Shown: positions 25,701 through 36,800 of the stretch, piece after piece
Position numbering within the stretch: position 1 is the stretch's first letter
How the letters are laid out: each line of letters opens with the position of its first letter
Assembly: GCA_034008185.1 (NCBI GenBank)
Contig: CM067083.1
Coordinates: 119,558,837 to 119,622,836 of the forward strand
Direction: 5' to 3'
Source: Gorsachius magnificus
Lineage: Eukaryota > Chordata > Aves > Pelecaniformes > Ardeidae
DNA length: 64,000 nucleotides
The notes under the pieces: generated by a model
Databases searched by the model: none
What the model was told of the DNA's origin: nothing
What the model saw: the letters and a program-made list of their open reading frames with translations, nothing else
Made by a program: the position numbers and the translations under genes

Positions 25701-28465
25701 TAAACGCCTAATAATGCTTCTGGTTTCCCTCTTCCATTTCTAAACTGGTTCCTGTAAACTGTTCTGAAGATCACACCATAGATCTATGAACGTATTCTCA
25801 GGTTCATCCCAAGCTGGATAGATAGTAATGGAGCTGAAATGATGCTCTTCCCACTTCAATAGGATCTATTGCCTAAAAAAATTATTCCCTTGAAAAAAAA
25901 AAAAGTTTGGGAAAGAAAGTCTCTTACAGCACCTGGATTTTTTTGACAGGATTCTGTTGATACTAGCAGAATAGCTGTGATGGGACACTCTTTTGGTGGT
26001 GCTACAGTTATTGAGAGTCTCAGCAAGGAAATAAGATTCAGGTAAGTATGCAAAACAAGGCAAGAGACGTTTGGCGCTTGAGAGGTCTGGAGCAGGGGAC
26101 CTTACCAAAGATCCCCCAACTACTGATTCGCTCTTGAAGAAAAGTTTTGTTTGACATGTCTTGTTTTCTCAAATCATGCTTCCTTCAACTGTGGGGATGT
26201 GGTAGAATGTAATATCTGTATCATATTATAGCATGATACTGTGGGACGCTGTGGAAGCTCCTGTGCCCAGATGCCCCTGGCAATGGAGACCAACAAACAT
26301 AATAATGGATTAATTCTCTTCCCCCAGAGTAGAAATCATTTTGAAACAAAATGATTCATTAACCTGTTTACCTGTTCAGTATCATAGAGAGTTTCTCTTT
26401 CCCCTGTCTCCTGCAAATCAAAGCACACTGAGAACTTCCATATAAAGATTTCTGCTTCTGTGACCATATCCAGTTGTTTTTGACAGGTGTGGCATTGCCC
26501 TCGATGCATGGATGCTTCCAGTAGGTGATGACATTTACCAAAACAGTGTCCAGCAACCACTGCTTTTTATCAACTCTGAAAAATTCCAGTGGGCTGACAA
26601 TATCTTAAAGATGAAGAAGCTCAGCTCCAATGACACAAACAAGAAAATGATCACTATCAAGTAAGTGTCCAGGATCCACCATTTCTCTGGTTGAAGATGA
26701 ATGTTTCCTCTCTTGAGCTGTTCAATTACATGTAGCTGCAGAAAGGCAGCCAGTCATTGCTTCCATGTCCAAAGGAGAGCAACAAATCTGGTGAGGGGTC
26801 TAGAGCACAAGTCTTATGAGGAGTGGCTGAGGGACCTGGGGCTGTTTAGTCTGGAGAAGAGGAGGCTGAGGGGAGACCTTATTGCCCTCTACAACTGCCT
26901 GACAGGAGGCTGTAGTGAGGTGGGTGTTGGCCTCTTCTCCCTGGTAACGGACGATAGGACAAGGGGGAATGGCCTCAAGTTGTGCCAGGGGAGGTTTAGG
27001 TTGGACATTGGGAAAAATTTCTTTACCGAAAGGGCTGTCAGGCACTGGAAGGGGCTGCCCAGGGAAGGGGTCGAGTCCCCATCCCTGGAGGTATTTAAGG
27101 GCGGATGAGGTGCTTAGGGACAGGGTTTAGTGGTGGAATGGCAGGGTTACGTTAACAGTTGGACTTGATGATCTTAAAGGTCTTTTCCAACCTAAACAAT
27201 TCTATGATTCTATGATCCTTGTGGCCCAGGTTTTTACTGCATGTTTAAATTAGACAGCAGTATGTCCCCCACAATGGAGACAGAGGTCTCTCCTAAAGCA
27301 GCCAGTAACCCTAAGTTTAAGATACTCCAAGGTGTGCGTTCCTGCCTTGGGGCACCAAGTTTTGCTCTGGGCCTCGTGCATCATCTGTGTTTGAACATGT
27401 CAAATAGCCCTCTGGGTATGGCTGTGCACTCACCTAGTGAAGGCCCTGCGTGCAGGGGAGTGAGCAGCTCTATGATCCACCTTGTACTCGGGGCAGAGAG
27501 ACAATCTGAAGTTTTGCCAAGCCTGCTCCTTATTGCCATTGCAGTGATAGTGACTTAGAGTAAACATGTACAAAACTCCCTCCCTTCTCTGGTTAGGGCA
27601 GAATTTACTGCTAATCTTGAGTGCTCATGAGAGTAACCTGTTTTTTCTTCCGCTAAAGAAGACAGCATAAGGTGTGTGACTGTCTTTGAAGATGCCTGTG
27701 CAACCCATGGCATCTTTGATTTAATCAGACAACTGCATTCTTGCAAGCCTGTTGATCATTGTTCTATTTGCAGGGGGTCGGTACATCAGAGCTTTCCTGA
27801 CTTTACCTTTGTGAGTGGAGAAATTATTGGAAGATTTTTCAAATTAAAAGGAGAAATAGATCCAAATGAAGCTATTGATATAAGCAATCATGCTTCGTTA
27901 GCCTTCCTGCAGAAACATTTGAGTAAGTATCTGTTTACATCAATGTGTGAAGTTGAATTAATAGAATGTTCATAGAATGTTTTGGGTTGGAAGGGACCTG
28001 TAGAGGTCATCTAGTCCAACGTGTCCTTCATAGTTCCTATGAAGCCTTTTATAGAACCATTCTGTTTAGAACAAGATCAAAAGCGTGTCAGAAAAGTTTA
28101 GGTAGAAAAAGCAACAGTTTGACTTTTTCTAGAGGTTTGTTAATACTTTTTTAATCCAGGCAATTCAGAGGAGGAACATTGCAGTTTTATTCTAATACAT
28201 AGAAACCCAGAGTGTCATTTTTTTCCTCCCTAAAATATCATGCCTCCCCTGCTTTGCCAAGTTCATTCATTTGTCCTATAATTTTATTTTTCAGTGTAGC
28301 TTTACAAAAAGCTGATGACTTAATTCATTACCACCTGGGTTTCCTTTCCTCCATTTTATAGGTCTTAAGAAAGATTTCAGTAAGTGGGATTCCCTTGTGG
28401 ATGGCGTAGGACCCAACGTTATTCCTGGTACTAATATTGACTTATCTCCAGCTGAACCTGAATAA
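19753..28465 (+). CDS. PLA2G7: Platelet-activating factor acetylhydrolase (Lp-PLA2)
   Basis: Ten exons, all with AG/GT borders and matching phases: 19753-19877, 22055-22205, 22811-22904, 23439-23507, 23980-24127, 25558-25671, 25950-26041, 26487-26660, 27774-27922, 28362-28465. Counting from the ATG at 19773 gives 399 residues. The human protein has 441, so N-terminal residues are probably encoded in an upstream exon I could not identify; no signal peptide is visible. The enzyme is a secreted, lipoprotein-bound serine hydrolase that removes the sn-2 acetyl group of PAF and short oxidised acyl chains. The catalytic triad is intact: Ser in GHSFGG (25989), Asp in ALDAW (26503), His in SVHQSF (27784). 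Other conserved blocks are [22 protein letters not shown] and [15 protein letters not shown]. It is convergent with TDRD6. Confidence 0.95.
21086..21493 (+). other. Unassigned open frame in PLA2G7 intron 1
   Basis: A plus-strand frame is open from before 21090 to the TGA at 21491-21493. It encodes an unrecognised, charged sequence with stretches such as [20 protein letters not shown] and [20 protein letters not shown]. Composition looks protein-like (mixed acidic, basic and hydrophobic residues, no homopolymers), unlike the low-complexity by-products elsewhere. I see no splice signals fitting PLA2G7, and the family enzyme has no insert here. It could be an exapted or decayed transposon or retrocopy fragment, or chance. 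Confidence 0.3.
23669..23701. repeat. Perfect 14-bp inverted repeat, 5-nt loop
   Basis: CTTATCTAAGCAAA at 23669-23682 and its exact reverse complement at 23688-23701 are separated by TGGAA. It lies in the intron after PLA2G7 exon 4 (23508-23979) and can form a stable hairpin or cruciform. Confidence 0.85.
26766..27220 (+). mobile_element. CR1 LINE in PLA2G7 intron
   Basis: The plus-strand frame reads [20 protein letters not shown] and [22 protein letters not shown]1 ORF2 C-terminal segments. The 3' UTR and tail CCTAAACAATTCTATGATTC follow. It sits between the PLA2G7 exons ending at 26660 and starting at 27774. Confidence 0.93.
27970..28025 (-). mobile_element. CR1 3'-end fragment
   Basis: TCATAGAATGTTTTGGGTTG and a following GTCATCTAGTCCAAC block match a CR1 3' end read in reverse. 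It lies in the last PLA2G7 intron, 47 bp after the donor. Confidence 0.7.
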
Positions 28466-28996
28466 GGAATACAAAAGTACTGAAAATGCCACGGACATCA
28501 GGACACTAATGTTGGCCAGACACTGCTCAGACATGTGATAGCATTGGCCACCTACACAGCTTTTGGAGTGTGGAACAAAAAAAAAAAAGGCATTAAGTTA
28601 CATTATCATAAAAATGTAGAGAGGTTTTAGTTCAAATGAGTTAGTGGGGTTCTCTGAAATACTGCTACAGGGTAACTTCTGCTTTACAGGCAGCTGGGGA
28701 AAAAAAAAAAATCACTTGATGGTAATTTAAACAGTGTTTTTGGTTTTGACTTAGAATCGTTGGCAGAGGGAGAGATTAAGCTCCAAGGAACTCAACTAAA
28801 GTTTTGCTTACCAAGCTTTAAGTCAGTTTGCATCCACCAAGCCTTTTTTGCAGTGTAAGGAAAAAAAAAAAATCTTTGTTAATTAACACCTTAGTATTTC
28901 AGCTGTGCTCTGACAACAGCTGAGAGTTGGAGCAGGTTTTTGCTCCCCCTAGTCAGAGGTGCTAGTGGAAGAAGGTCTTCAAAACTGTCTTATTTT

Positions 28997-29002
28997 AATA
29001 AA
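28997..29002 (+). terminator. Polyadenylation signal, PLA2G7
   Basis: AATAAA in TTTTAATAAAAGTC, about 530 bp after the PLA2G7 stop codon. It is the first canonical hexamer I noticed in the 3' region. Confidence 0.5.
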
Positions 29003-29019
29003 AGTCACAGTAAAAACTA

Positions 29020-30300
29020 CAGGAAATAGTTTAAAATAACAGCAGAGAAAGGTGTTTGTTCAGACATGGGACTTCTCATATGAACTTAATCCACTTACAT
29101 TTAAGATGTGTTTACTGCCACACTCTGAGGATGTTTCCTTCCAAAAGCTGCTGAAATGGTCACTCTTACTGTAGCAACTGTAATTCCCCTTAGAGCTGCA
29201 AGCAGTGACTCTCTTGTTAATCTCTGTATTACCACTGTCAGTCATACTACTGTAGGTGAAATTACAGAAGAGATGCATCATTTCTACCACTCCCTTTAAC
29301 AAGGAGCACATAAGCAATGCTTGATCATCTTGATGTCTCCCATGGTTGTAATACTCTCCAGACACTCGTCTTTGCCCAGGCACTAGCACTGCTGCCTGTA
29401 ACTGTCAGTAGAAGCAGTTGACTATGTGGTTGGCTAAAGAAGGCTCTAATTTTTAGAGCAAAACTCTTTGAAGCTGCCACCTGGAAGGGTGACTTCTAAA
29501 TGGATAAGCCTTGCAAAACTGGGACTACTTCTAACTGTAGCCTATTTGTTTCAAAATCAGGTTACAAACAACTGAAGCAAGTGGAACAAGCAAAGCAGTT
29601 AACAGTGTAATTAAATATTTATATAATCTGTGATTGTAACATGAGACTGCAATATCTAAGACTTGTTTTTCAGAATTTAATTAAATTCTCTCCAGCCTAC
29701 CATCATGTATTGTCTCTGTTAAGGGAATGAACATGCAAGTGTTTCTCTTACTGGGTGAGCACCAGCACTTGAGATCTACTGTGATAACTCAGACTATTAC
29801 ATTGCCAGAAATCTTGGGTTCCTAAAACATTACGGCAGCATGAAAAATCCATAGCCTTTGACAAAGAGGAAGAACCTGTGCTATACAGGACCATGGAACA
29901 GGACTGGAAAATAGAAACCAGTTTTCAATACATGAGGTGGAAAATAAGGCGAGATAAGCTGCTGCTGTCTTATAGAGAAGTCCTTACCACACTGCACATA
30001 GGCTGCAGCAAAACCACTCTACTAGGTCTGCTTCATATTTAAAGGAAAAGCATCATCTGTCATTAGTGCAATTAAGGCCATCTCAAATACAAGATCCGTT
30101 TGGTACATGACTAATGTTTCAAAGCATTCACCACAGCTCGCAGTGCTCTAGAGAGCTGTTTAGAGTCAAAACAGAACCAGTAACTGCAGAACATGCATAG
30201 CTACACGTAGCTGCAGTAGTACAGTCGAAGATACTCTGTATGCACACAGCATTTGGGCTTATGCATAGGGAAAGAACACAAGTCATTAACAAGACACTGA
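29020..30300. other. Gap between the convergent PLA2G7 and TDRD6 3' ends
   Basis: No coding sequence recognised. Parts may be 3' UTR of either gene if later polyadenylation sites are used. Confidence 0.4.
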
Positions 30301-30321
30301 TCAGTACATGCCAGCCAAAGC

Positions 30322-30327
30322 TTTATT
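30322..30327 (-). terminator. Polyadenylation signal, TDRD6
   Basis: AATAAA on the minus strand (plus-strand TTTATT), about 540 bp beyond the TDRD6 stop codon at 30868-30870. Confidence 0.5.
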
Positions 30328-30867
30328 CCAGCTTCTTCCATTTCTTTATAACAGCACCGAATGCAAAACTTCAACCCAAATCAACCATGTTCCCCTACAA
30401 AGAAAAAACTCCTTCCCTCCCACAAGAAAACCCTACACCCTCAACTTTTCTCAGAGAGAAAAAAAAAAAAGACACCCACACACTTAACAATGCAACTTTT
30501 CAAAAAGCAAACATCAGAAAGCAGTATTGTGCCACACAGCAGCCTATACAGCAACTCACGAGAAACCTTTGTTCAAGAACCACCCACCAACCGCTGTAAG
30601 TACACAGAAACATTCGGTAAGGAATGCCCGTGGAGGCAAATTCTTACTTAAGTAAAGAAAGCACAGCTATAAGAAGCTGAGCTGACAGTAAGTCTACCAA
30701 CAAGCATTATTCCTTGACAGAGAAGTATGGTACTGACAGGCATTTGCTCTGTTAGGTAGAAGCAGCACTCAATGCTCCCTTGCTTGTATTCATGTTCCCA
30801 TGAAGACACGTTTTCATGGGAATGTTTGTGTACACAGGTACTTGTTCAGCTTCATGTGGTGAACATG

Positions 30868-33800
30868 TCACTTGGTTTCAGGAATGTTGGAGGACATGAG
30901 ATCTTCAGCCAAATCCGAACTGCAGCCAGTTTGCTTTTCTACAGGGAATAAAAACAGATTAGAACCATCAAGATGTTTCTATAAACATGTATAAACACAT
31001 TAATATCTAAATCATAGCACTACAAGGCTTCAGACTAAATGTCATCAATATACTGGACCATATTCAAAGACTACATTTATGCAAAGTTATTGTGTAAGGA
31101 TAAGACAGTTGAAACAACAGAACTGCCCAAGAAGATGCAGCAAGCAGTGCTCCCAGATTTCAGTTAGGAGTTCGAGCCACTCCATCCGTCAGTGGGCTTA
31201 GCATAAGGCACTGCAGGAGTTTTTGCATACTGTGGATCGGCTACCTTCTACTCAAACTGCCTTTCCAGGCAGCAACCCACGTGTGCAGCAAGATCCATTT
31301 CTGTGCCACATGGTTGCATGACCTTAGCTCACATTTTCTGTGCTGTTGCTGAGAGGGTGCATTCACTAATACCGTGCAAAGTATTCAAGAACACAGACAG
31401 CAGGCAAATTTGGACAATGGTAATTCGCAACCGAAGAGTGGAAAAAGAAAAACCTAAAATGAAGTAGTAACCGCTGTAGAAGTATTATGAAAACCAGTAA
31501 CAGCAAGAATAATCCTGCATTTGAGTGATGTAATTGAGGGAGGATTTGATTAAAATGTTAAACTGGTGAATCTACAAGTTATCTTAACCACTTCTTTGCC
31601 CATCGGGTAACTAGATCTCTCTTTCAGGCTTCATTATTTATTATCCATAAACCAGTCAGCTTTCAGTACAGTTGTCCTGAAACACAGTTACCAATTCAAT
31701 CACTGAAAACACAAATGCTATCTCTACTTAAACTTAGTTCAGTCTCCATCAGGCAACCACTGGTCAAACACAGAAACAAGTTGCCCAGAGAAATTCTGGA
31801 CTCTCCATCCTTGGATAGATTTCAGACCCGAAAAGAAAGTCCTAAGCAACCTGAACAAGTTGACCCCACTCTGAGCACCTCCAAAGGTCCCTTTCAACCA
31901 GAACTGCTCTATGATTCCATTGATTATAGAAATAGTATATATTCAAAAAGAACCTGTACTATTTTGTTTGGTACACAGAACAGGTGTTTGCCAAACACTC
32001 CAGCATTTTTAAGTAACAATAAAAATGTACACACACTATTCACAAACTACCCTAACAACAACTAAGATGGTTTTATCATGTGTTTAGATTCACAGACCAA
32101 GGTCTATTAAGGGACTGGGGCGTTCAAATCCCAAACTACAATGCTTAATAGAGTCTGCCTAGCAGTCGCTCACCTTGCCTCAGAAATGTGAGCAAGAGTA
32201 GCATACGGGTGGCTGATGCTTAAAACCCTACCCAAGCCTGTAACTTAGGTATACCACCCCAGCTTGTCCAAGAGGCTCAATCCACTAAGCTGAGTAAATA
32301 AATACTAAATTGATTTCTAATCAAGACAGAGTAGCACCTTTCATAGGATATATTTACCATTAAACTGACAGTACACAAGCTAGTGCTACTAAGAAAATTT
32401 AACACTATTAAGAAATTTAACTAAAATAAAGCATTTTCTAGAAAATTAGAAAGCATCTAAACATCGAGTACACAACCTCTTTAGGAGGTTTAAGGTAGTC
32501 TTACCTTGAAGTAAAGACTCCTCTGGTAAGGACTGTGAGTTTTCTGTTGCAGGGGTTATTGCCTAAACAAAAGGGGATTCTGTTAGGAAGCTGGCACTAT
32601 TGCCAAGATAGTCTAGTATTAAAGGAAGCACCTCAACAGGAAGCTAACTTTTTACATCAGCACTGCTGGACTCTTACTTACTACTGTTTTCCCCCCTTAT
32701 AACTCACTACAGATGTCTTCTGCCCACTTTTTGCTTTGATGCAAAAGCTGCACGTGAAGAATGAACTGGAAATTCATTCTGTTATCCTTGTCAGTAGCAT
32801 GGCTGACAACCTGAGTTTTGGGTTCCAGCCATGAGTTTTCCATTTGTTGGAACTTCATGAAGAACACTAGTGAAAACCTTACTATCATTTCCCAATCGCT
32901 TTGTAATAGAAGTATTTTTCATGATTTACCAGTTAGTTCACATTCTACTAGCATAATCTGTCAATGCCACATATCATCAGCATTGTTCTTGATTAATAGT
33001 AGTCTTCCAGTAATATTTCTTCTTTCAAGCTGTTTTCATTAATCTATTCCTAGACCAAATTCACTCTCCTCAGGCCAAATGGTTGACAGTTTATATAAAT
33101 CAATTTATGTAAACTATTCATATCGGTTATATAATAGATTTATACAAATTTTTTATAATCTCCATCTAGATCTCTTAGAGAAGGAAGGACAATGTAATGT
33201 CTTAAAGAAAAATACTATGCTTCCAGCAGTTGGCATGAATGCAGAGGCTTAGGTTAACGCTACTGTGCCTTTCTATTCTCATGGTGACCCAGGAAGAAAG
33301 AATCACAGCTACACTCAGGGCGCCCTTTCTAAAAACCGGTATTGTCCCGCTCAGTCCACACCACCATACCTCAGATGATCTGCAAGCCCAGCCAGGAATA
33401 CCATTCCAGACATTCTCAGGATCCACAATCTCCTCATTGCCACTGGAGAGATTCAAGACCTATACAGACAGAGCCAAAATGTATCTAGCACAGCACTGGT
33501 TCCTGAGAATACACTCAGCAAGTAAGACATGGTAGTAGGAAAATGCAACTGAGGACCTTTGAGAAGGCTTTCAGTCTACATCTTGCAAGAAAGAGCAAGT
33601 TAACCTCTAATAAAGGTGAATATTGCTACTGGATCTGCTCAAGGCTGTCCTAGGCTTCTAATCCAAGTATGGTAAGAGAGGAAGAATGGAAAACACCTAC
33701 TAGATCAGAATCCGTAGAAAACTGATGAATAGGGATATCACGACATACCTGACACTGATGCTCATTTAAGCACAGCCGAGGCTAGCTTTAGATACCCAAG

Positions 33801-36800
33801 GAATCTACTAGCAAAAGAGCTGGCTTCCATGATCTCAGGCATACAATCTTCCAAAAAGTTAGTTTTATAAAATCATCTGTTGGATTGTCAACCTTGAATT
33901 ACAATTCAAAGGCCCTTTCGTGTAAGTATAATGTCTGTGCAAACATGTACATACACACACACTGCCCCTGAACTTACTTAACCCACACCTTAAAACAGCA
34001 GTAGAACAAGGCAGCCCATTAGATTATAATGTACTGTTAAAGTTAACTCCCACCAACCACTAGTTCAATACACATTTCGCCAAAGCAGGAATAGTCGTGT
34101 ATTCGTTATTAATGATGTAATTCAAGTTTTTTCACAAGTTTCTACTGTTCTAACACTAATTCCTCAAAACATCACTAAAATAATGTCAAGTTTCATGGTA
34201 ACATGGCCCCATAGCAGAACATTAACTTGCAGGCCAGGCAGAACCACACATATATGAGTATGTGTCTCAAACTGGAGACGGATCCTTCAGTCTTCACAGT
34301 CAATGCAAGGAAATAAGATGTGAAGGGAATCTCAAGTATTGACATATAGCATCCACTTGGTCTGAGACACTGTTGTTTCACTGGAATGGGTTGCCTAGAG
34401 AGGTAGTGGAGGCCCCATCCCTGGAAACATTCAAGGCCAGGTTGGACGGGGCTCTGAGCAACCTGATCTGGTTAGCAGTGTCCCTGCTCACTGCAGGGGG
34501 GTTGGACTGGATGACCTCTAGGGGTCCCTTCCAACCGAAAACATTCTATGATTCTATGTAGTCTGCAAGTCCAGAATCAGCCTTTGCAATACCAAGTGTT
34601 CAATTCTGTTAATGGACTTCTGTAAAATACTCAAAGTTTGGAGGAAGACCAAAGAAGGACTGGATCTTAAGAATGGAGAAAGAATATTCAAACCATACTT
34701 ACCCTGGTACCTTTTTCAGATACCTCCAAAATGCGAGCCTCACACCATTTTAGAGAGGTCCATACCACACATTTGGAACCAACAGCAAAGCCCTTCAGAT
34801 TACAAGTATACCCACTGTGTTCTACAAAAATGATGACATATCAGTGAAAGAGGAAGAAAACACACCAACACAAAAACCACTCCTCCCAAAAGCTCAAATG
34901 TCTCACAGCCCTCCTGCTATCCTCCCCTGCCCCCCTCCAAAGTACTTTTACTTAATGAGTATTTGAAAGTTAAAAATCTGTCATTCTGCACTGTCTTGAA
35001 AATGCATTTCATGTTCAGAAATAAATTTTGAATCATAAAATCATTAACCTCTCAAAGTAAGATTAGCTGCTGTTAGACTGTCACATTAATGAGATACTAC
35101 ACTTAGTCTCATGTCCATAATCCATCAAAGCATACCAACGTTAACACTAATTTAGTAAATTATTAGGGAATAAAAAAAATCAGGTTTCTACAAGAAAACA
35201 GTTCTCATATTTGAATGTGCACAACATTTTGATTATTTAACTCCTTAAAGTCAGAAACTTTACCTGCACCGCAGTCAGCCAAGTTCTCATTTTGCTTATC
35301 TCCTACTTCATCCCCAGGCTTGCACTCTGAAGACTGCACACGTATATTTCCACATTCTTTAAATGCACCAGTCAAGTCTTGTTTCATCCACTCCTCCCCA
35401 TAACAGTCATCTTTCTTCTTCTGCCACTCCTTACGTTTCTCAACTTTGCAGTCACATGATTTTACAGTGCAAACAGGCCTCTGATTTAAGTCCTTTGCAA
35501 GAAATGAAAACTGACTTCCACCATTTGCAGAACTTTGCAGTGCAGTGTGTTCCAACCCTGACGAGTTCTCCTCCACATGTTCCTGAGACGGCTGCACATC
35601 AGGCAGCACCAGTTCCAGAAGCTGCTCGATTTCGGCACCTAGCATTGACAGCATGTCATGGGTCTTCAGGTCCAGCTGCTTCTCAGGTCTGCCACCAGAT
35701 GAAGACAACCTTAGGGGAAGAGGCTCTACTTTCATCCAATCTTCTTGTATAGCTTCTGCTTTATGAACTCCAGACAAATTCAATTCCAGTTTCTTTGCCT
35801 TTTCTCCTAAAGAGAGCTGAACATCAGACGGAATCAGCTCTACTGTCTTCTCTACTGTCTTCTGTCCATCACTAACTGAAGGCACCAAGTTCTCTCTAAG
35901 TGACGGTAAGATTTCAAGAAGTTTCAGAGCTGCCAACTCCCCTGTCTCCTCACTCACAACTGGCAGCTCAAACGATTCCCGTTCCAACACTTTCTCTCTT
36001 GCTTCACTAACCGAAGCTGTCTGCATTTCAAGGGACTCTGGAAACAGAGTTTCCTTTGTTTCTTCACCAAAGCAGGGCTGTGCTGAAAGTGCCTCTAGCT
36101 CCAGTATGAACCCTTTTAGATCATCATATGAAGAGTGCATTTGTAATTGATCCAGTTCTACTACCATCCCCATTTCATCCCTTGAAGACGACTGTGCCTG
36201 GAGCACTGGCAACCTTTGCAGTTCTTTTTGTTTGTTTCCTAGGAGAAGACTGGCTGCTGAAGCACTTCCCGTCAGCTCTGCTTTCAATTCAGCATCCTCT
36301 CGAGATGGTGCTTCAGATAACTCTTGTTCTGCAGCTTTCATTTCACTTCCCAAAATACAAAGACTGCAGCTTCTTATTGGTTCTAGTAATACATTGTTAT
36401 CACACTCTCCTTCAGATAGAGGAATCTCTTTAGCAAAGTTACTTTGATGCTCAGCTGTCTCCAATCCATCCTCAGTCTTCCCAGACATATACTCAACAGC
36501 TCCCATTGACACATTCGCTTCTACAGTATTTGTACACCCAGAAATTACACCCAGGAAAGGTTCAGAACAAAGGAAAGCACTTTCACTTTCTTCTTGAGCT
36601 AACCCACAAACAGCAGCAGTTTCTCTTTTGAGACAAAGACCAGTATCATTGTTTGAACATCTGTTTTCCTTCAAGGGGTTCTCAAGGTTTGAGAAAGCGT
36701 TGTCACCAGTTCCTTTATTAGCTTTCCAAAGAGACTTCATCTCTTCATTAATACTTTTGCCAGAAGCTTCCAGCTTGACAACAGACAGAGGGATTTCAGA

